NCBI GenBank assembly: GCA_003702465.1
Contig: REGF01000003.1
Span: forward strand, 1-34,143
Reading direction: 5' to 3'
Length of the DNA stretch: 34,143 bases
From: Candidatus Nitrosomarinus sp.
GTDB lineage: Archaea > Thermoproteota > Nitrososphaeria > Nitrososphaerales > Nitrosopumilaceae
Below the pieces are notes generated by a model. That model worked only from the letters and a program-made list of their open reading frames with translations. It searched no databases and had not been told where the DNA came from. Both the position numbers and the translations under genes were made by a program. Shown piece by piece: positions 15,861-24,044 of this stretch (position 1 is the stretch's first letter; every line of letters starts with the position of its first letter).

Positions 15861-16601
15861 ATGATTGATGGTAAGGTTGCAATAATTACTGGTGCAAGTA
15901 GTGGAATTGGAGAGGCCACAGCTATTACACTTGCAAAAGCAGGTGTTAAAGTTGCAATTGGTGCTAGAAGAGTTGATAGATTAGAAGAATTATCTAAAAA
16001 AATCATTGCTGAAGGTGGAGAAGTTCATTTTCAAAAATTAGATGTTACAAAACGTGAAGAATGTGATAATTTTGCTAAAGCAGTTTTAGAAAAATGGGGT
16101 TCAATTGATATCTTAGTAAATAATGCTGGCTTAATGCCATTAAGCTTTTTCAAAAATCTCAAAGTCGATGAATGGGATAGAATGGTTGATGTAAATATCA
16201 AGGGTGTGTTATACTGTACAGGCTCAGTAATTTCTCATATGAAAGAAAAAAAATCTGGTCATATAGTTAATCTTTCATCCGTAGCTGGAAGAGTGGTATT
16301 TCCTGCTGGTAGTGTTTATTGTGCAACAAAATTTGCTGTTGCAGCATTTACTGAAGGATTAAGACAAGAATTTAGTGTTAGATCAAATATTCGAGTAACT
16401 AGTATTGAACCTGGAATAGTTGCAACAGAACTAACTGACACCATTACAGATGAATCTCTTAAACAATTTGTAGAAAATGGAAAAAAAATGGAAACTCTAC
16501 AAGCACAGGATATTGCAAATGCAATTTTGTATGCTGTAGATTCCCCATCACATGTTAATGTTAATGAAGTTTTGATTAGACCTACAACACAAGAAAAATA
16601 G
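15861..16601 (+). CDS. Short-chain dehydrogenase/reductase (SDR)
   Basis: This 246-residue classical SDR is an NAD(P)(H)-dependent oxidoreductase with a Rossmann fold. The cofactor motif TGASSGIG (10-17), a Gly-Ala-Arg-Arg (35-38) after the second strand that favours NADPH, NNAG (87-90), the catalytic Ser in VNLSSVAG (~137-143) and YCATK (Y153, K157) are all intact. The substrate cannot be told from sequence. The family includes sugar, alcohol and ketone reductases. The stop codon is 2 bp before the TTG start of the FAD oxidoreductase, so the two are translationally coupled and probably act in related redox chemistry. Confidence 0.93.
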   Translation: MIDGKVAIITGASSGIGEATAITLAKAGVKVAIGARRVDRLEELSKKIIAEGGEVHFQKLDVTKREECDNFAKAVLEKWGSIDILVNNAGLMPLSFFKNLKVDEWDRMVDVNIKGVLYCTGSVISHMKEKKSGHIVNLSSVAGRVVFPAGSVYCATKFAVAAFTEGLRQEFSVRSNIRVTSIEPGIVATELTDTITDESLKQFVENGKKMETLQAQDIANAILYAVDSPSHVNVNEVLIRPTTQEK

Positions 16602-16603
16602 TT

Positions 16604-17752
16604 TTGTCAAAAATTCCTCATGTGGTTATTTTAGGTGGAGGATTTGGAGGTCTATCTGCAGCAAATGAAATTAGAAATTCGTTAGATTCTTCTAAAGTCA
16701 ATATTACAATTATAGATAAAAAAGACTGGTTTATGGTTGGCTACGCCAAATTATGGATCATGAATGGGAGTAGAACTTTTGAAAATTCCATTGGCTCATT
16801 ACAAGAATTACCAAAAAAACAAATTGGTTTTCTCAAAGATGAAATAATTGAAATTGACACAAAAAATAATTTTGTTAAAACAATATCAGAAAAAATTTCA
16901 TTTGATTTTTTAATTATTTCAATGGGAGCCGTATTAGCTCCAGAAAAAATTCCTGGATTAAATGATAATGGATTTAATTTGTATGATCATAATCAATTAA
17001 ATGAAATTAATCAAAAATTAAATCAAATAGAGTCTGGAAAAATTGCTATTGCAATAATGGGAATGCCTTACAAGTGTCCACCAGCACCTTTTGAGGCTAG
17101 TTTACTAGTTGATTCAATGCTTAGAAAAAGAGGAGTACGAGATTCTGTTCAAATTGACTTTTTTACTCCTGCACCAATCACACTACCAGCAGCAGGGCCA
17201 GAAGTTAGTAAACAAATTCTTGATTTAATAAATTCAGAAAAAATTACTTTTCATAATTCAGAAAAAATTAAACAAGTAGCACCAAAAAAATTAATTTTTG
17301 AAAATAATGAATATGATTTTGACATTTTGTTAGCAATTCCACCACATATTGCACCAAAAGTGATCTATAATTCTAATTTAGCAAAAGAACCTGGATTCAT
17401 TCCTATTAATAGAGATTGTAAAACTCCATTTGAAAATATTTTTGCAGTTGGTGATGTAACAACTTTAGCTGTAACTGATGTAATCGCTGTTCCAAAAGCT
17501 GGAATTTTTGCAGAAGGAGAAGGGATTACAGTTGCAAAAAATATTATTTCTAAAATTGAATTAAATGAAAAATCACTTTTGTTTGATGGTAAAGGTGGGT
17601 GCTTTTTAGAATCTGGTAGAGATACTGCATCAATTATTGAGGTTGATATGTTTACAAATCAAAAACCATCAACTAAATTAACAGAATCCACATCTGAAAA
17701 TCTTTCTAAAAAAATTAATTTTGAAAAAGAGAGATTATCAAAATGGTTATGA
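16604..17752 (+). CDS. FAD-dependent NAD(P)/quinone oxidoreductase, SQR/NDH-2-like
   Basis: 382 residues with an N-terminal FAD-binding GGGFGGLSAA (11-20) just after the first strand, so the TTG at 16604 is very probably the true start. A second glycine/aromatic region follows, and a conserved FAD segment NIFAVGDVTTL (~278-288). The stretch GMPYKCPPAPFEA (~153-165) resembles the cysteine-containing motif of sulfide:quinone oxidoreductases and flavocytochrome c sulfide dehydrogenases. Only C158, C272 and a cysteine in GGCFLESG (~337) are obvious, so sulfide oxidation is not established; a quinone reductase is possible. The C-terminus (EKERLSKWL) could be an amphipathic membrane contact. It is coupled to the SDR gene and its last 6 bp overlap the opposing small gene. 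Confidence 0.82.
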   Translation: MSKIPHVVILGGGFGGLSAANEIRNSLDSSKVNITIIDKKDWFMVGYAKLWIMNGSRTFENSIGSLQELPKKQIGFLKDEIIEIDTKNNFVKTISEKISFDFLIISMGAVLAPEKIPGLNDNGFNLYDHNQLNEINQKLNQIESGKIAIAIMGMPYKCPPAPFEASLLVDSMLRKRGVRDSVQIDFFTPAPITLPAAGPEVSKQILDLINSEKITFHNSEKIKQVAPKKLIFENNEYDFDILLAIPPHIAPKVIYNSNLAKEPGFIPINRDCKTPFENIFAVGDVTTLAVTDVIAVPKAGIFAEGEGITVAKNIISKIELNEKSLLFDGKGGCFLESGRDTASIIEVDMFTNQKPSTKLTESTSENLSKKINFEKERLSKWL

Positions 17753-17962
17753 TTTATCATTATGTTCCTTTTCTCTAGTTAAATGTTCAAGAATGGCTTT
17801 TACTTCAATACCTAAATCCTGATTATTTTTTGATAGATTTAATTTTTCAGCTATACTATTTTTGAAATTTTCATCTTCAATCTCTATACTCCTTTTTTGA
17901 ACACAATCTGTATGGTCTTTGTCGGTAGCAGAAATTTTATGACAAATATTACAAATTTTCAT
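17747..17962 (-). CDS. Small zinc-knuckle-like protein
   Basis: 71 residues from the ATG at 17962. The N-terminus MKICNICHKISATDKDHTDC presents a plausible zinc site: C4, C7, H17 and C20. The rest is charged and helical (RSIEIEDENFKNSIAEKLNL and then a second helix). I recognise no named family. It converges on the FAD oxidoreductase with a 6-bp overlap. The upstream side faces the tRNA gene. Confidence 0.65.
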   Translation of the reverse strand: MKICNICHKISATDKDHTDCVQKRSIEIEDENFKNSIAEKLNLSKNNQDLGIEVKAILEHLTREKEHNDKS

Positions 17963-17985
17963 ATTCTTAATTCTAGATACGACGA

Positions 17986-17993
17986 TTTAATAA
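17986..17993 (+). promoter_or_regulatory. Box A/TATA element of tRNA-Pro
   Basis: tttaataa is centred about 28 nt upstream of the mature tRNA 5' end, as expected for archaeal tRNA promoters. Confidence 0.5.
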
Positions 17994-18017
17994 TTTCATT
18001 TTGTGCCTGTGAATTTA

Positions 18018-18091
18018 GGGATCGTAGTCTAGCTTGGTATGATACTAGCCTGGGGGGCTAGTGGTCGCAGGTTCAAATCCTGCTGATCCCA
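18018..18091 (+). tRNA. tRNA-Pro (anticodon GGG)
   Basis: The acceptor strands GGGATCG and TGATCCC pair over 7 bp (with a terminal G-T), followed by discriminator A at 18091. The anticodon arm is CTAGC-CTGGGGG-GCTAG, giving a seven-base loop with anticodon GGG. The T arm GCAGGTTCAAATCCTGC has the standard GTTCAAATC loop. No intron is present. CCA is not encoded, in keeping with the CCA-adding enzyme encoded 0.7 kb away. The gene ends immediately before the stop codon of the opposite-strand kinase. Confidence 0.96.
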
Positions 18092-18853
18092 TTATAATTT
18101 CAAAATTTTTAGCAATTTTTCAAAATTTTCTCGTGTTTTTTCTTGCTTGTAATTTTTTAATGCTAAAATTATTTTTTCTTTAGGGGAATTTTTGTAAATT
18201 TTTTGTGTTTGTTTTGCAATACCTGAACCAATAAAAAATGCTTGAGTAATTGACGTAACATTAGAAGGTCTTCTTTCTGTACTTGCACTTTCAAAATCAA
18301 TTAAAGTTGCTTTATTTTTTCCAACAATCACATGTTTTGAAATATTACTTAACTCTCCATGATCAAAACCAATTTGATCTAATCTATAACAATCTTCTAA
18401 AATATCTTTAATTGTAATTTTTAATTTTTTGGTACTTCCTTTTCCTTTTAACATTTCAATCCAATCACTAAATTTTTCTCCTTCTAAATATTCCATCACT
18501 AAGAAATTTTTACTAACATCAATAATTTTTGGACCTACATCAACTGAATTCACTAATTTTAAAAGAATTGATTCCTTTTTCATATTTTCTCTTTGCGAAT
18601 CTGTCCTTCTAATTTTTAATGCAACTTCTTTATTCCCTCTTTTTACGAGAACAACAACACCAACGTAACCCTTACCTAAAATTTCTAAATTCCCAATTAA
18701 TGTTGGACCTGTTAAACAAATTGATTTGATTTTCAATTTTTCTAATTCTTTTATTCTAGCATTAATTTGACGATTTGTAGCATTTGGGTATCCTAGAACT
18801 TTTGAATAAGGTTCTTCTGAAAATTTTTTAATTGAAATGAATGAGTGCGCCAT
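18092..18853 (-). CDS. Atypical Ser/Thr protein kinase-like protein (COG2112 type)
   Basis: 253 residues. The kinase fold is recognisable: a glycine loop LGKGYVGVVVLV (~59-70), the ATP-binding lysine in VALKI (K80), an alpha-C Glu in KKES (E94), hinge-like FLVMEYLEG (~117-125), then HGEL at 165-168 where protein kinases have HRDL, and DFE (187-189) where they have DFG. The HGEL and DFE variants fit the archaeal predicted kinase family COG2112 as I remember it, and raise the question of whether it phosphorylates protein at all. Its first 26 bp overlap the 3' end of cca, so it is the last gene of a thpR-cca-kinase operon. A role in tRNA metabolism is inferred from context only. Confidence 0.78.
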   Translation of the reverse strand: MAHSFISIKKFSEEPYSKVLGYPNATNRQINARIKELEKLKIKSICLTGPTLIGNLEILGKGYVGVVVLVKRGNKEVALKIRRTDSQRENMKKESILLKLVNSVDVGPKIIDVSKNFLVMEYLEGEKFSDWIEMLKGKGSTKKLKITIKDILEDCYRLDQIGFDHGELSNISKHVIVGKNKATLIDFESASTERRPSNVTSITQAFFIGSGIAKQTQKIYKNSPKEKIILALKNYKQEKTRENFEKLLKILKL

Positions 18854-20159
18854 CTACTGAAATTAATTCACTGGCTTCCTCTTTAATTGATTTACTTAGA
18901 TTTTTGTTTCCAACAAATACTTTGAAACCTTTCTTGAAATCTCCTTGAAGGCCTTTTGGTATGCCTACAGTAAGATTTTTTTTCAAAAATTCTTTCATAA
19001 ATGAGACTGCTTCTGTATGTTTTCGCTTTTCTAATGAAATTATTTTTAATTCATTCCCAATCCAGATTAATTCTGCATTTTTGAGATTTTTTCTGATAAA
19101 GCTTTTTGTACTATCTTCTCTGAAAATTTCAGGTCCTTTCTTTTGATAAATTTGGCTTATTTGTGTAGATTCTAAAAAGAACATAAGATATGCTTCTTTT
19201 TGTTGATCCGTATAGGATTTACTTCTATATACGGTAAATCCTTCTATTTCTAATTGTTTTACTAGTGATGTTGTTGCTCTTTTAATTTGTCCCCAAATTA
19301 TATCAGGACTTCTTGCTTTAAATTCAAATTTTACAACTAACAAATTTTTCCAAAATTTATTTGACTGTTTTAATTTTTTAATTTTAAAAAATTCTAAGCT
19401 TGGTTTTTCTAAAAATGCTCTAGAAATTAAAATAAATTTTACAATATTTTCATTTGAAATTGCTGCAGCCAAATTTCTTTTATCATCAATTGGATCCATG
19501 ATGACTATTGGAGTATCAAATTGATTTGATGTTTTACCTATTACTTGGTTTTCTTTAATTTTTGATATTGATTTTAATAATTTCTCAAAACTTCCATATT
19601 CTAAAATTAAAACTTCTGAAATATATCCACTAAAACCTTGTTTAGCTATCTCTGCACCATAAATTCCATTTGATTGTAAAAATTTTTTTAGAATTCTTAC
19701 TTCATTTCTCATTTTTTGTGTTAACGATTTTTTCATAAATTCTGTATGGTAAGGTGATCTATCTGCCGCACTTTTCCATTCACCAATTTTTACATCATAA
19801 CATGGTACTATGTTGATTTTTGTATCTTTAATCTTAGCCTCAACATAAGGATGTTGAGAATATCTTACATATGGAGCATATTTTTTTAATGATGTAAATC
19901 CTATTTTTTTTGAAATATTTTCTAATTTCTCTTCTGAAATATTTTTTTTAAATTTAATAAAAATATCAATATCTGCATTCTTTGATAACCAAGTACCTTT
20001 TGCATATGAACCACCAAATTCTATTTTTACTATTTCTGAATACTTTTCAATTTCTATTTTTACTAATTCATAAACAATGTTTGCAATTTCTTGTTTGGAT
20101 TTTTGAACATTGTTTGATGGGTTTGTATCTTTAGATATTCTAGAAATAATTTGTTTCAT
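18828..20159 (-). CDS. cca: CCA-adding enzyme (archaeal class I tRNA nucleotidyltransferase)
   Basis: This enzyme adds or repairs the 3'-terminal CCA of tRNAs using CTP and ATP without a nucleic-acid template. 443 residues is the normal archaeal length. The nucleotidyltransferase signature FGGSYAKGTWLSKNADIDIF (~48-67) supplies the Gly-Ser motif and the two metal-binding aspartates D63 and D65. Basic patches (KRATTSLVKQLE, FKKGFKVFVGNKN) lie in the C-terminal tRNA-binding half. The N-terminus MKQIISRISKDTNPS fits family starts. It follows thpR by 4 bp and overlaps the kinase by 26 bp. A CCA-less tRNA-Pro gene sits nearby. Confidence 0.95.
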   Translation of the reverse strand: MKQIISRISKDTNPSNNVQKSKQEIANIVYELVKIEIEKYSEIVKIEFGGSYAKGTWLSKNADIDIFIKFKKNISEEKLENISKKIGFTSLKKYAPYVRYSQHPYVEAKIKDTKINIVPCYDVKIGEWKSAADRSPYHTEFMKKSLTQKMRNEVRILKKFLQSNGIYGAEIAKQGFSGYISEVLILEYGSFEKLLKSISKIKENQVIGKTSNQFDTPIVIMDPIDDKRNLAAAISNENIVKFILISRAFLEKPSLEFFKIKKLKQSNKFWKNLLVVKFEFKARSPDIIWGQIKRATTSLVKQLEIEGFTVYRSKSYTDQQKEAYLMFFLESTQISQIYQKKGPEIFREDSTKSFIRKNLKNAELIWIGNELKIISLEKRKHTEAVSFMKEFLKKNLTVGIPKGLQGDFKKGFKVFVGNKNLSKSIKEEASELISVDGALIHFN

Positions 20160-20163
20160 ACCT

Positions 20164-20697
20164 TTAGTTAAACTCCATTAAATCTGTGTATATAGGACCA
20201 CTTGGAGTCAATTCGCTTTTTTTTAATTTAAAACTGGATACATCTTGAATTCCAAAATTATTATTTTCATACATTTTCATCTCTTTTGTAATATCTCCAA
20301 TCTTCTTTTTAATTCTAAATACAGTGATATGAGGTTTAAATGATTTATCTGAAGTAAATCCTAATGGTTTTAAGGAATCTTGAATTTTTTTGGATAAATC
20401 AATCATTTTATTTGAACCATTTTGATCAGTTCCTATCCAAATAATTTTTGGAGATTTTGTGCTAGGAAAAACTCCAATTCCTTTTAAATTAACTTCAAAT
20501 TTTGAAAATTCTATTTTTTTTAATTCCTCAATAACTAATTCTATTTTATTTTCTGAAATTTCACCTAAAAATTGTAATGTAAAATGAAGATTTTCTGATT
20601 GAATAGGTTTTGCATCAACTTTAATTAAATTTTGAAAATTCCTTATTGAATTAATTATTTCATTATTTGATATATCTATAGACAGAAAAACACGCAT
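20164..20697 (-). CDS. thpR: RNA 2',3'-cyclic phosphodiesterase (2H family)
   Basis: 177 residues of the 2H phosphoesterase superfamily (LigT/ThpR). Both catalytic H-x-T motifs are present: HFTLQFLG (H38, T40) and HITVFRIK (H123, T125). It opens 2',3'-cyclic phosphate RNA ends and can carry a reversible 2'-5' ligase activity in vitro; the natural RNA substrate is unclear, but tRNA ends are suspected. It is the first gene of the thpR-cca-kinase operon. Adjacency of this gene with cca recurs in archaea (established knowledge, from memory). It starts at the ATG at 20697. Confidence 0.93.
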   Translation of the reverse strand: MRVFLSIDISNNEIINSIRNFQNLIKVDAKPIQSENLHFTLQFLGEISENKIELVIEELKKIEFSKFEVNLKGIGVFPSTKSPKIIWIGTDQNGSNKMIDLSKKIQDSLKPLGFTSDKSFKPHITVFRIKKKIGDITKEMKMYENNNFGIQDVSSFKLKKSELTPSGPIYTDLMEFN

Positions 20698-20766
20698 TAT
20701 AGGATTTTTCTGATTATGTTTATAATAATTTCCGTTAACTTCATAGACGAGTATTTTTTTTGATAT

Positions 20767-21318
20767 GTGTTGACAAAATTACTTGTATGTCTAACAGGCA
20801 TGCCTGGTGCAGGAAAATCTACAATTGCTGAAGGTTTGAAATCTAAAAATTATGAAATAATTAATTTAGGGAATGCAGTAAGAGAAGAAGCAAGAAATCG
20901 AAACTTAGATCCAACAAGAGAAAATCTTGGTAAACTAATGCTTGAATTAAGAGAAAAAAATGGACCTGGTGCAATAGCTGAACTTGTAAAACCAAAAATA
21001 GAATCTTCAATTGCAAATGTGTTGTTAATAGATGGAGTAAGATCCAATGATGAAATACAAGTATTGAAAGAATTAGGAATAGTAAAATTATTAGCTATTC
21101 ATGCATCAACTGATACTAGATTTGATTTCTTGCAAAAAAGAGGACGTTCAGACGATCCTCAAACTAAAGAACATTTCAATGAAAGAGATAATCGTGAATT
21201 AGGTGTAGGTGTTAGTAATTCTATTGCACTATCTGATTTTGCAATATCAAATATTGGTTTAACTAAAGATGAATTAATAAAAAAAGCGTATGAAGTAATT
21301 CAAAGATGGGCTGAATGA
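20767..21318 (+). CDS. P-loop nucleoside-kinase-like protein, UPF0200 family
   Basis: About 183 residues. An N-terminal Walker A loop GMPGAGKST sits at ~11-19, and the following NLGNAVREEARNR resembles adenylate/dephospho-CoA kinases. A Walker-B-like LLIDGVRS (~91-98) and an arginine-rich lid region (LQKRGRSDDPQT) complete the kinase look. This matches the archaeal UPF0200 family, often annotated as dephospho-CoA kinase-related but without an agreed substrate. No ATG is available in frame; GTG (20767) or TTG (20770) starts it. Its stop overlaps the start of the UPF0201 gene by 4 bp (ATGA), so the pair is translationally coupled. Confidence 0.85.
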   Translation: MLTKLLVCLTGMPGAGKSTIAEGLKSKNYEIINLGNAVREEARNRNLDPTRENLGKLMLELREKNGPGAIAELVKPKIESSIANVLLIDGVRSNDEIQVLKELGIVKLLAIHASTDTRFDFLQKRGRSDDPQTKEHFNERDNRELGVGVSNSIALSDFAISNIGLTKDELIKKAYEVIQRWAE

Positions 21319-21710
21319 ATTTTCCTAATCTTAGCTGTAAAATAGAAATATTTTGCACAATAAACCCATCTGAATCTAAAGAAAAACTTGAAACAACTAT
21401 ATCCAATATTTTTCCCTATTCAAAAATAACTAGTAATGAATTTTCAATAAATGCAGTTTCTAAAGAATTAAGATCATTTGAAAAAATATATCAATTTATT
21501 CATAATAACAAATTACAAAAAAATTTTTTACGATCTCTAGAAGATAATTTAAAAAATGATTCTACATGGTTTTATCTTAACAAGCAAGCTGCATTTGTTG
21601 AACAAATTGCAATTTGTGAAGAATTTGATGAATCTCCATTGGGACCAATTAAAGTCTCATTAACATCATCAAATATTGATAGAATTATTGATTGGATAGT
21701 CTTTGATTGA
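21315..21710 (+). CDS. UPF0201-family protein (predicted RNA-binding/exosome-associated)
   Basis: 131 residues. The N-terminus KIEIFCTINPSESKEKLETTISNIFP and the C-terminal SPLGPIKVSLTSSNIDRIIDWI match the UPF0201/COG1325 family, which has a fold related to ribosomal protein L5-like domains and has been predicted to associate with the archaeal exosome on gene-neighbour grounds. That function is a prediction, not shown here. The central segment (LQKNFLRSLEDNLKNDSTWF, then YLNKQAAF) is conserved-looking. It overlaps UPF0200 by 4 bp. A T8 run lies about 40 bp after its stop. Confidence 0.78.
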   Translation: MNFPNLSCKIEIFCTINPSESKEKLETTISNIFPYSKITSNEFSINAVSKELRSFEKIYQFIHNNKLQKNFLRSLEDNLKNDSTWFYLNKQAAFVEQIAICEEFDESPLGPIKVSLTSSNIDRIIDWIVFD

Positions 21711-21747
21711 ATAAAATTAGTTAAGAAAATCAACCCATTTTTGATTA

Positions 21748-21755
21748 TTTTTTTT
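21748..21755 (+). terminator. T-run terminator candidate after UPF0201
   Basis: Eight consecutive T residues lie 38 bp after the stop, in the gap before the next gene. Archaeal RNA polymerase commonly terminates at U-rich runs without a hairpin. In DNA this AT-rich such runs also occur by chance. Confidence 0.35.
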
Positions 21756-21794
21756 AGTTTGAATTTAAAATCAATTTTTTAATATTATTATGAA

Positions 21795-22208
21795 ATGTTA
21801 ATAAAATTAGGCATAATTGCATCAGTTTTGGTTTTAGGTGGTATGATGTTTTCTACAGAAATTACTTCACTATTTCCTAATACTTCTGCCTTATTAGCTG
21901 ATTCTTTAAAAGATGACATTAATTCATTAAATGCAAAAGTAACAGATTCTGCTGAAAATAGACTAGATTCTTCTTTGGATAAAACCATTCAAAGTGTAAG
22001 TGATAGTGTTTATGAAGGAATTACAGACACTGGAGATAAATTAGTTGAAAATGTCAATGAAAAAATTTCTGAAGGAATTACAGACACTGGAGATAATATT
22101 AAAAATGAAATTTTAGAATCATCTACTTCATCTACAACAGCTTTAGTAAATGAAGTATCTGAATTTGATCCTTTTAGTTTCATTAAGAATTTATTTAAAA
22201 CTAATTAA
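21795..22208 (+). CDS. Small secreted or membrane-anchored protein with internal repeat
   Basis: 137 residues. The N-terminal segment [22 protein letters not shown] (~2-23) is a signal-like or membrane-anchor helix. The rest is acidic and Ser/Thr/Asp-rich with heptad-like helical stretches ([18 protein letters not shown]). The unit EGITDTGD occurs twice, 19 codons apart, encoded by an exact 26-bp DNA repeat. I recognise no family. An extracytoplasmic coiled protein is plausible. The last 8 bp overlap the 3' end of the opposing RNase Z gene. Confidence 0.65.
   Translation: MLIKLGIIASVLVLGGMMFSTEITSLFPNTSALLADSLKDDINSLNAKVTDSAENRLDSSLDKTIQSVSDSVYEGITDTGDKLVENVNEKISEGITDTGDNIKNEILESSTSSTTALVNEVSEFDPFSFIKNLFKTN
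22014..22039 (+). repeat. 26-bp direct repeat, copy 1
   Basis: This begins gaaggaattacagacactgg and continues to gataa. It is identical to 22071-22096, is in frame and encodes EGITDTGD in the acidic membrane-anchored protein. Confidence 0.85.
22071..22096 (+). repeat. 26-bp direct repeat, copy 2
   Basis: An exact second copy of 22014-22039, 57 bp downstream and in the same reading frame. Perfect nucleotide identity suggests a recent internal duplication or gene conversion. Confidence 0.85.
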
Positions 22209-23100
22209 TTTCTACTTCTAAAAGATCTCTTGCTGTAATTACTGAATTATGAATTTTTTCAGCCTCGTTTTTATGTTGAATTTCATCTTTATATCTTGCA
22301 GAAAAGTGTGTTAAAATTAGATTTTTTACTTTTGCATTTTTACCCAGTTCGGCAGCTTGTTTTGCAGTAGAATGACAAGTATCTAAAGCTCTTTGTTTCT
22401 CTTCATCAATAAATGTAGAATCAAAAACTAAATAATCACATCCTAAGAAGAACTCTTCTAATTTTTTTGTAGGCATTGTATCTCCTGAAATTCCTATTTT
22501 TTTACCTGGACGTTTCTCACCTAATACTTGCTCTGGTTTTATTATTGTTTGATTATTTGTTATTTCTTGTCCATTTTGTAATTGGTTCCATAATTCGCCT
22601 TCAGGTATTCCTAATTCTTTTGCCTTTTGAACATTAAATCTACCTGGTTTATCTTTCTCTTCAAATAAATATGAAAATGCGGTGATAGAATGATTAGCTT
22701 TTGTTGCATGAATTAAATATTTTTTATTTTCAAATATTTTTCCTTCATTTACAATATTAATTAAAATTGAAAATGGCAATCCAAAATTTAATACTTTAAT
22801 ATTTGCTCCAAGAAATTCATCAATTCCTTTGGGACCAAAAATTTCCAATGGTTCAGTTCTATTTTGCATTGACATTGTTTGTAATAATCCTAAAATTCCT
22901 ACACAATGATCTCCATGCAAATGCGTAACGAATAATTTCATTTTTTTATTCCATCCTAAACCTGATTTCATATATGCAATTTGTGCAGCTTCACCTGCAT
23001 CAAACATTAGAATTTCTCCTTCTCTTTCTAGACATATGCAAGATAATCCCCTTTTTTCAGTTGGTTGTGCAGCAGATGTTCCTAAAAAAACAAGTTTCAT
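22201..23100 (-). CDS. rnz: Ribonuclease Z (tRNA 3' endonuclease)
   Basis: This metallo-beta-lactamase-fold endonuclease removes the 3' trailer of pre-tRNAs before CCA addition. The 299 residues include [13 protein letters not shown] (~6-18), the FDAGEAAQ strand typical of RNase Z, the zinc motif [11 protein letters not shown] (H60, H62, D64, H65), a GDT segment (ISGDTMPT) and the late histidine in [10 protein letters not shown]. Length and motif order are those of short-form RNase Z. Its ATG overlaps the stop of the upstream methyltransferase by 4 bp (ATGA), making a prs-methyltransferase-rnz operon. Its 3' end overlaps the opposing gene by 8 bp. Confidence 0.95.
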   Translation of the reverse strand: MKLVFLGTSAAQPTEKRGLSCICLEREGEILMFDAGEAAQIAYMKSGLGWNKKMKLFVTHLHGDHCVGILGLLQTMSMQNRTEPLEIFGPKGIDEFLGANIKVLNFGLPFSILINIVNEGKIFENKKYLIHATKANHSITAFSYLFEEKDKPGRFNVQKAKELGIPEGELWNQLQNGQEITNNQTIIKPEQVLGEKRPGKKIGISGDTMPTKKLEEFFLGCDYLVFDSTFIDEEKQRALDTCHSTAKQAAELGKNAKVKNLILTHFSARYKDEIQHKNEAEKIHNSVITARDLLEVEIN

Positions 23101-24044
23101 TTAATCAAAATAGTTCTTGTCAGACTTTTATGCCTATAGATATGATATTTTTTTAATCCCTTTAATTTCATTTTAGGATCTAATTCTTTTTTGAACATAA
23201 TTGCAATTTTTTTGTTTTTAGGCACAATTGAGATAAATCTTTTAAGAATTTCTTCAGGTTTTTCTGATGTTTTTGAAGATTTACCATATGGCAAATCAGT
23301 AACAATTGCATCAAAATTATTTGAAATTTTTAATAATTCCTTAAAATCAGATTTCAAGATTTTTGATTTAAAATTATTTAATTTCAGATTTTCTTTTGTC
23401 ATATTGCACATTTTTTCATCAAAATCAATTCCTATAGAATTGATACCCATTGATTCAGATTCAAGTAATGTGGTGCCTGTGCCACAAAATGGATCACATA
23501 CTGTTTGACCTTTTTTTAATCCAGTTAAATTTATCATAACTCTTGTTAATTTCCAATCTAATTCATGAGGATATTTTTTTACTTTTTTTGGTCTTATTTT
23601 ATTTTCATATTTTTCTGAAAAACCAAAAAAACTTTCTGTATTTGTGAAAATCAAATATACAGTTATTTCAGGATTTTTTAAATTAACTTTCGCTTGTGTG
23701 AATTTTGAAATCATATCACCCATTGATTTTTCTAATTCTAACACATTCAATTGATTTGTTGATAGATTGATTACTCTACATACAAAACTTTGTGTATTTT
23801 TTAACACTTGAAAATTTTCTTCATCTAAAAAGAGCCCAGACATTTTTCTTAAAATTTGTCCAGATGTTTTTACAAATGTTGCACGTTCTGAAATTTTTTT
23901 CCAATTAGTTTTAGATTGAATAATTATTAAATTTGAGATAATTTTTATTTTAGCAAATCTATCAAATGATTTTGTAATTGTAGTTATTTCATCTATTGCA
24001 AGTTCTAAATTTTCTTTTGATAAAATAAAAAAACTTTCTGGCAT
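23097..24044 (-). CDS. THUMP-type tRNA guanine-N2 methyltransferase (Trm-G10/Trm11-like)
   Basis: 315 residues. The N-terminal half (~1-140) is a THUMP-like RNA-binding module. The C-terminal half is a Rossmann methyltransferase with the SAM motif [15 protein letters not shown] (~182-196), an acidic residue ending the next strand (IGIDFDE) and the catalytic motif [10 protein letters not shown] (~245). The D-L-P-Y-G form of the N/D-P-P-Y motif is typical of TrmG10/Trm11 enzymes that methylate G10 of tRNA. The exact position is inferred from the family. It is flanked by prs (1-bp overlap) and rnz (4-bp overlap), so it sits in a tightly packed operon with another tRNA-maturation gene. Confidence 0.88.
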   Translation of the reverse strand: MPESFFILSKENLELAIDEITTITKSFDRFAKIKIISNLIIIQSKTNWKKISERATFVKTSGQILRKMSGLFLDEENFQVLKNTQSFVCRVINLSTNQLNVLELEKSMGDMISKFTQAKVNLKNPEITVYLIFTNTESFFGFSEKYENKIRPKKVKKYPHELDWKLTRVMINLTGLKKGQTVCDPFCGTGTTLLESESMGINSIGIDFDEKMCNMTKENLKLNNFKSKILKSDFKELLKISNNFDAIVTDLPYGKSSKTSEKPEEILKRFISIVPKNKKIAIMFKKELDPKMKLKGLKKYHIYRHKSLTRTILIK

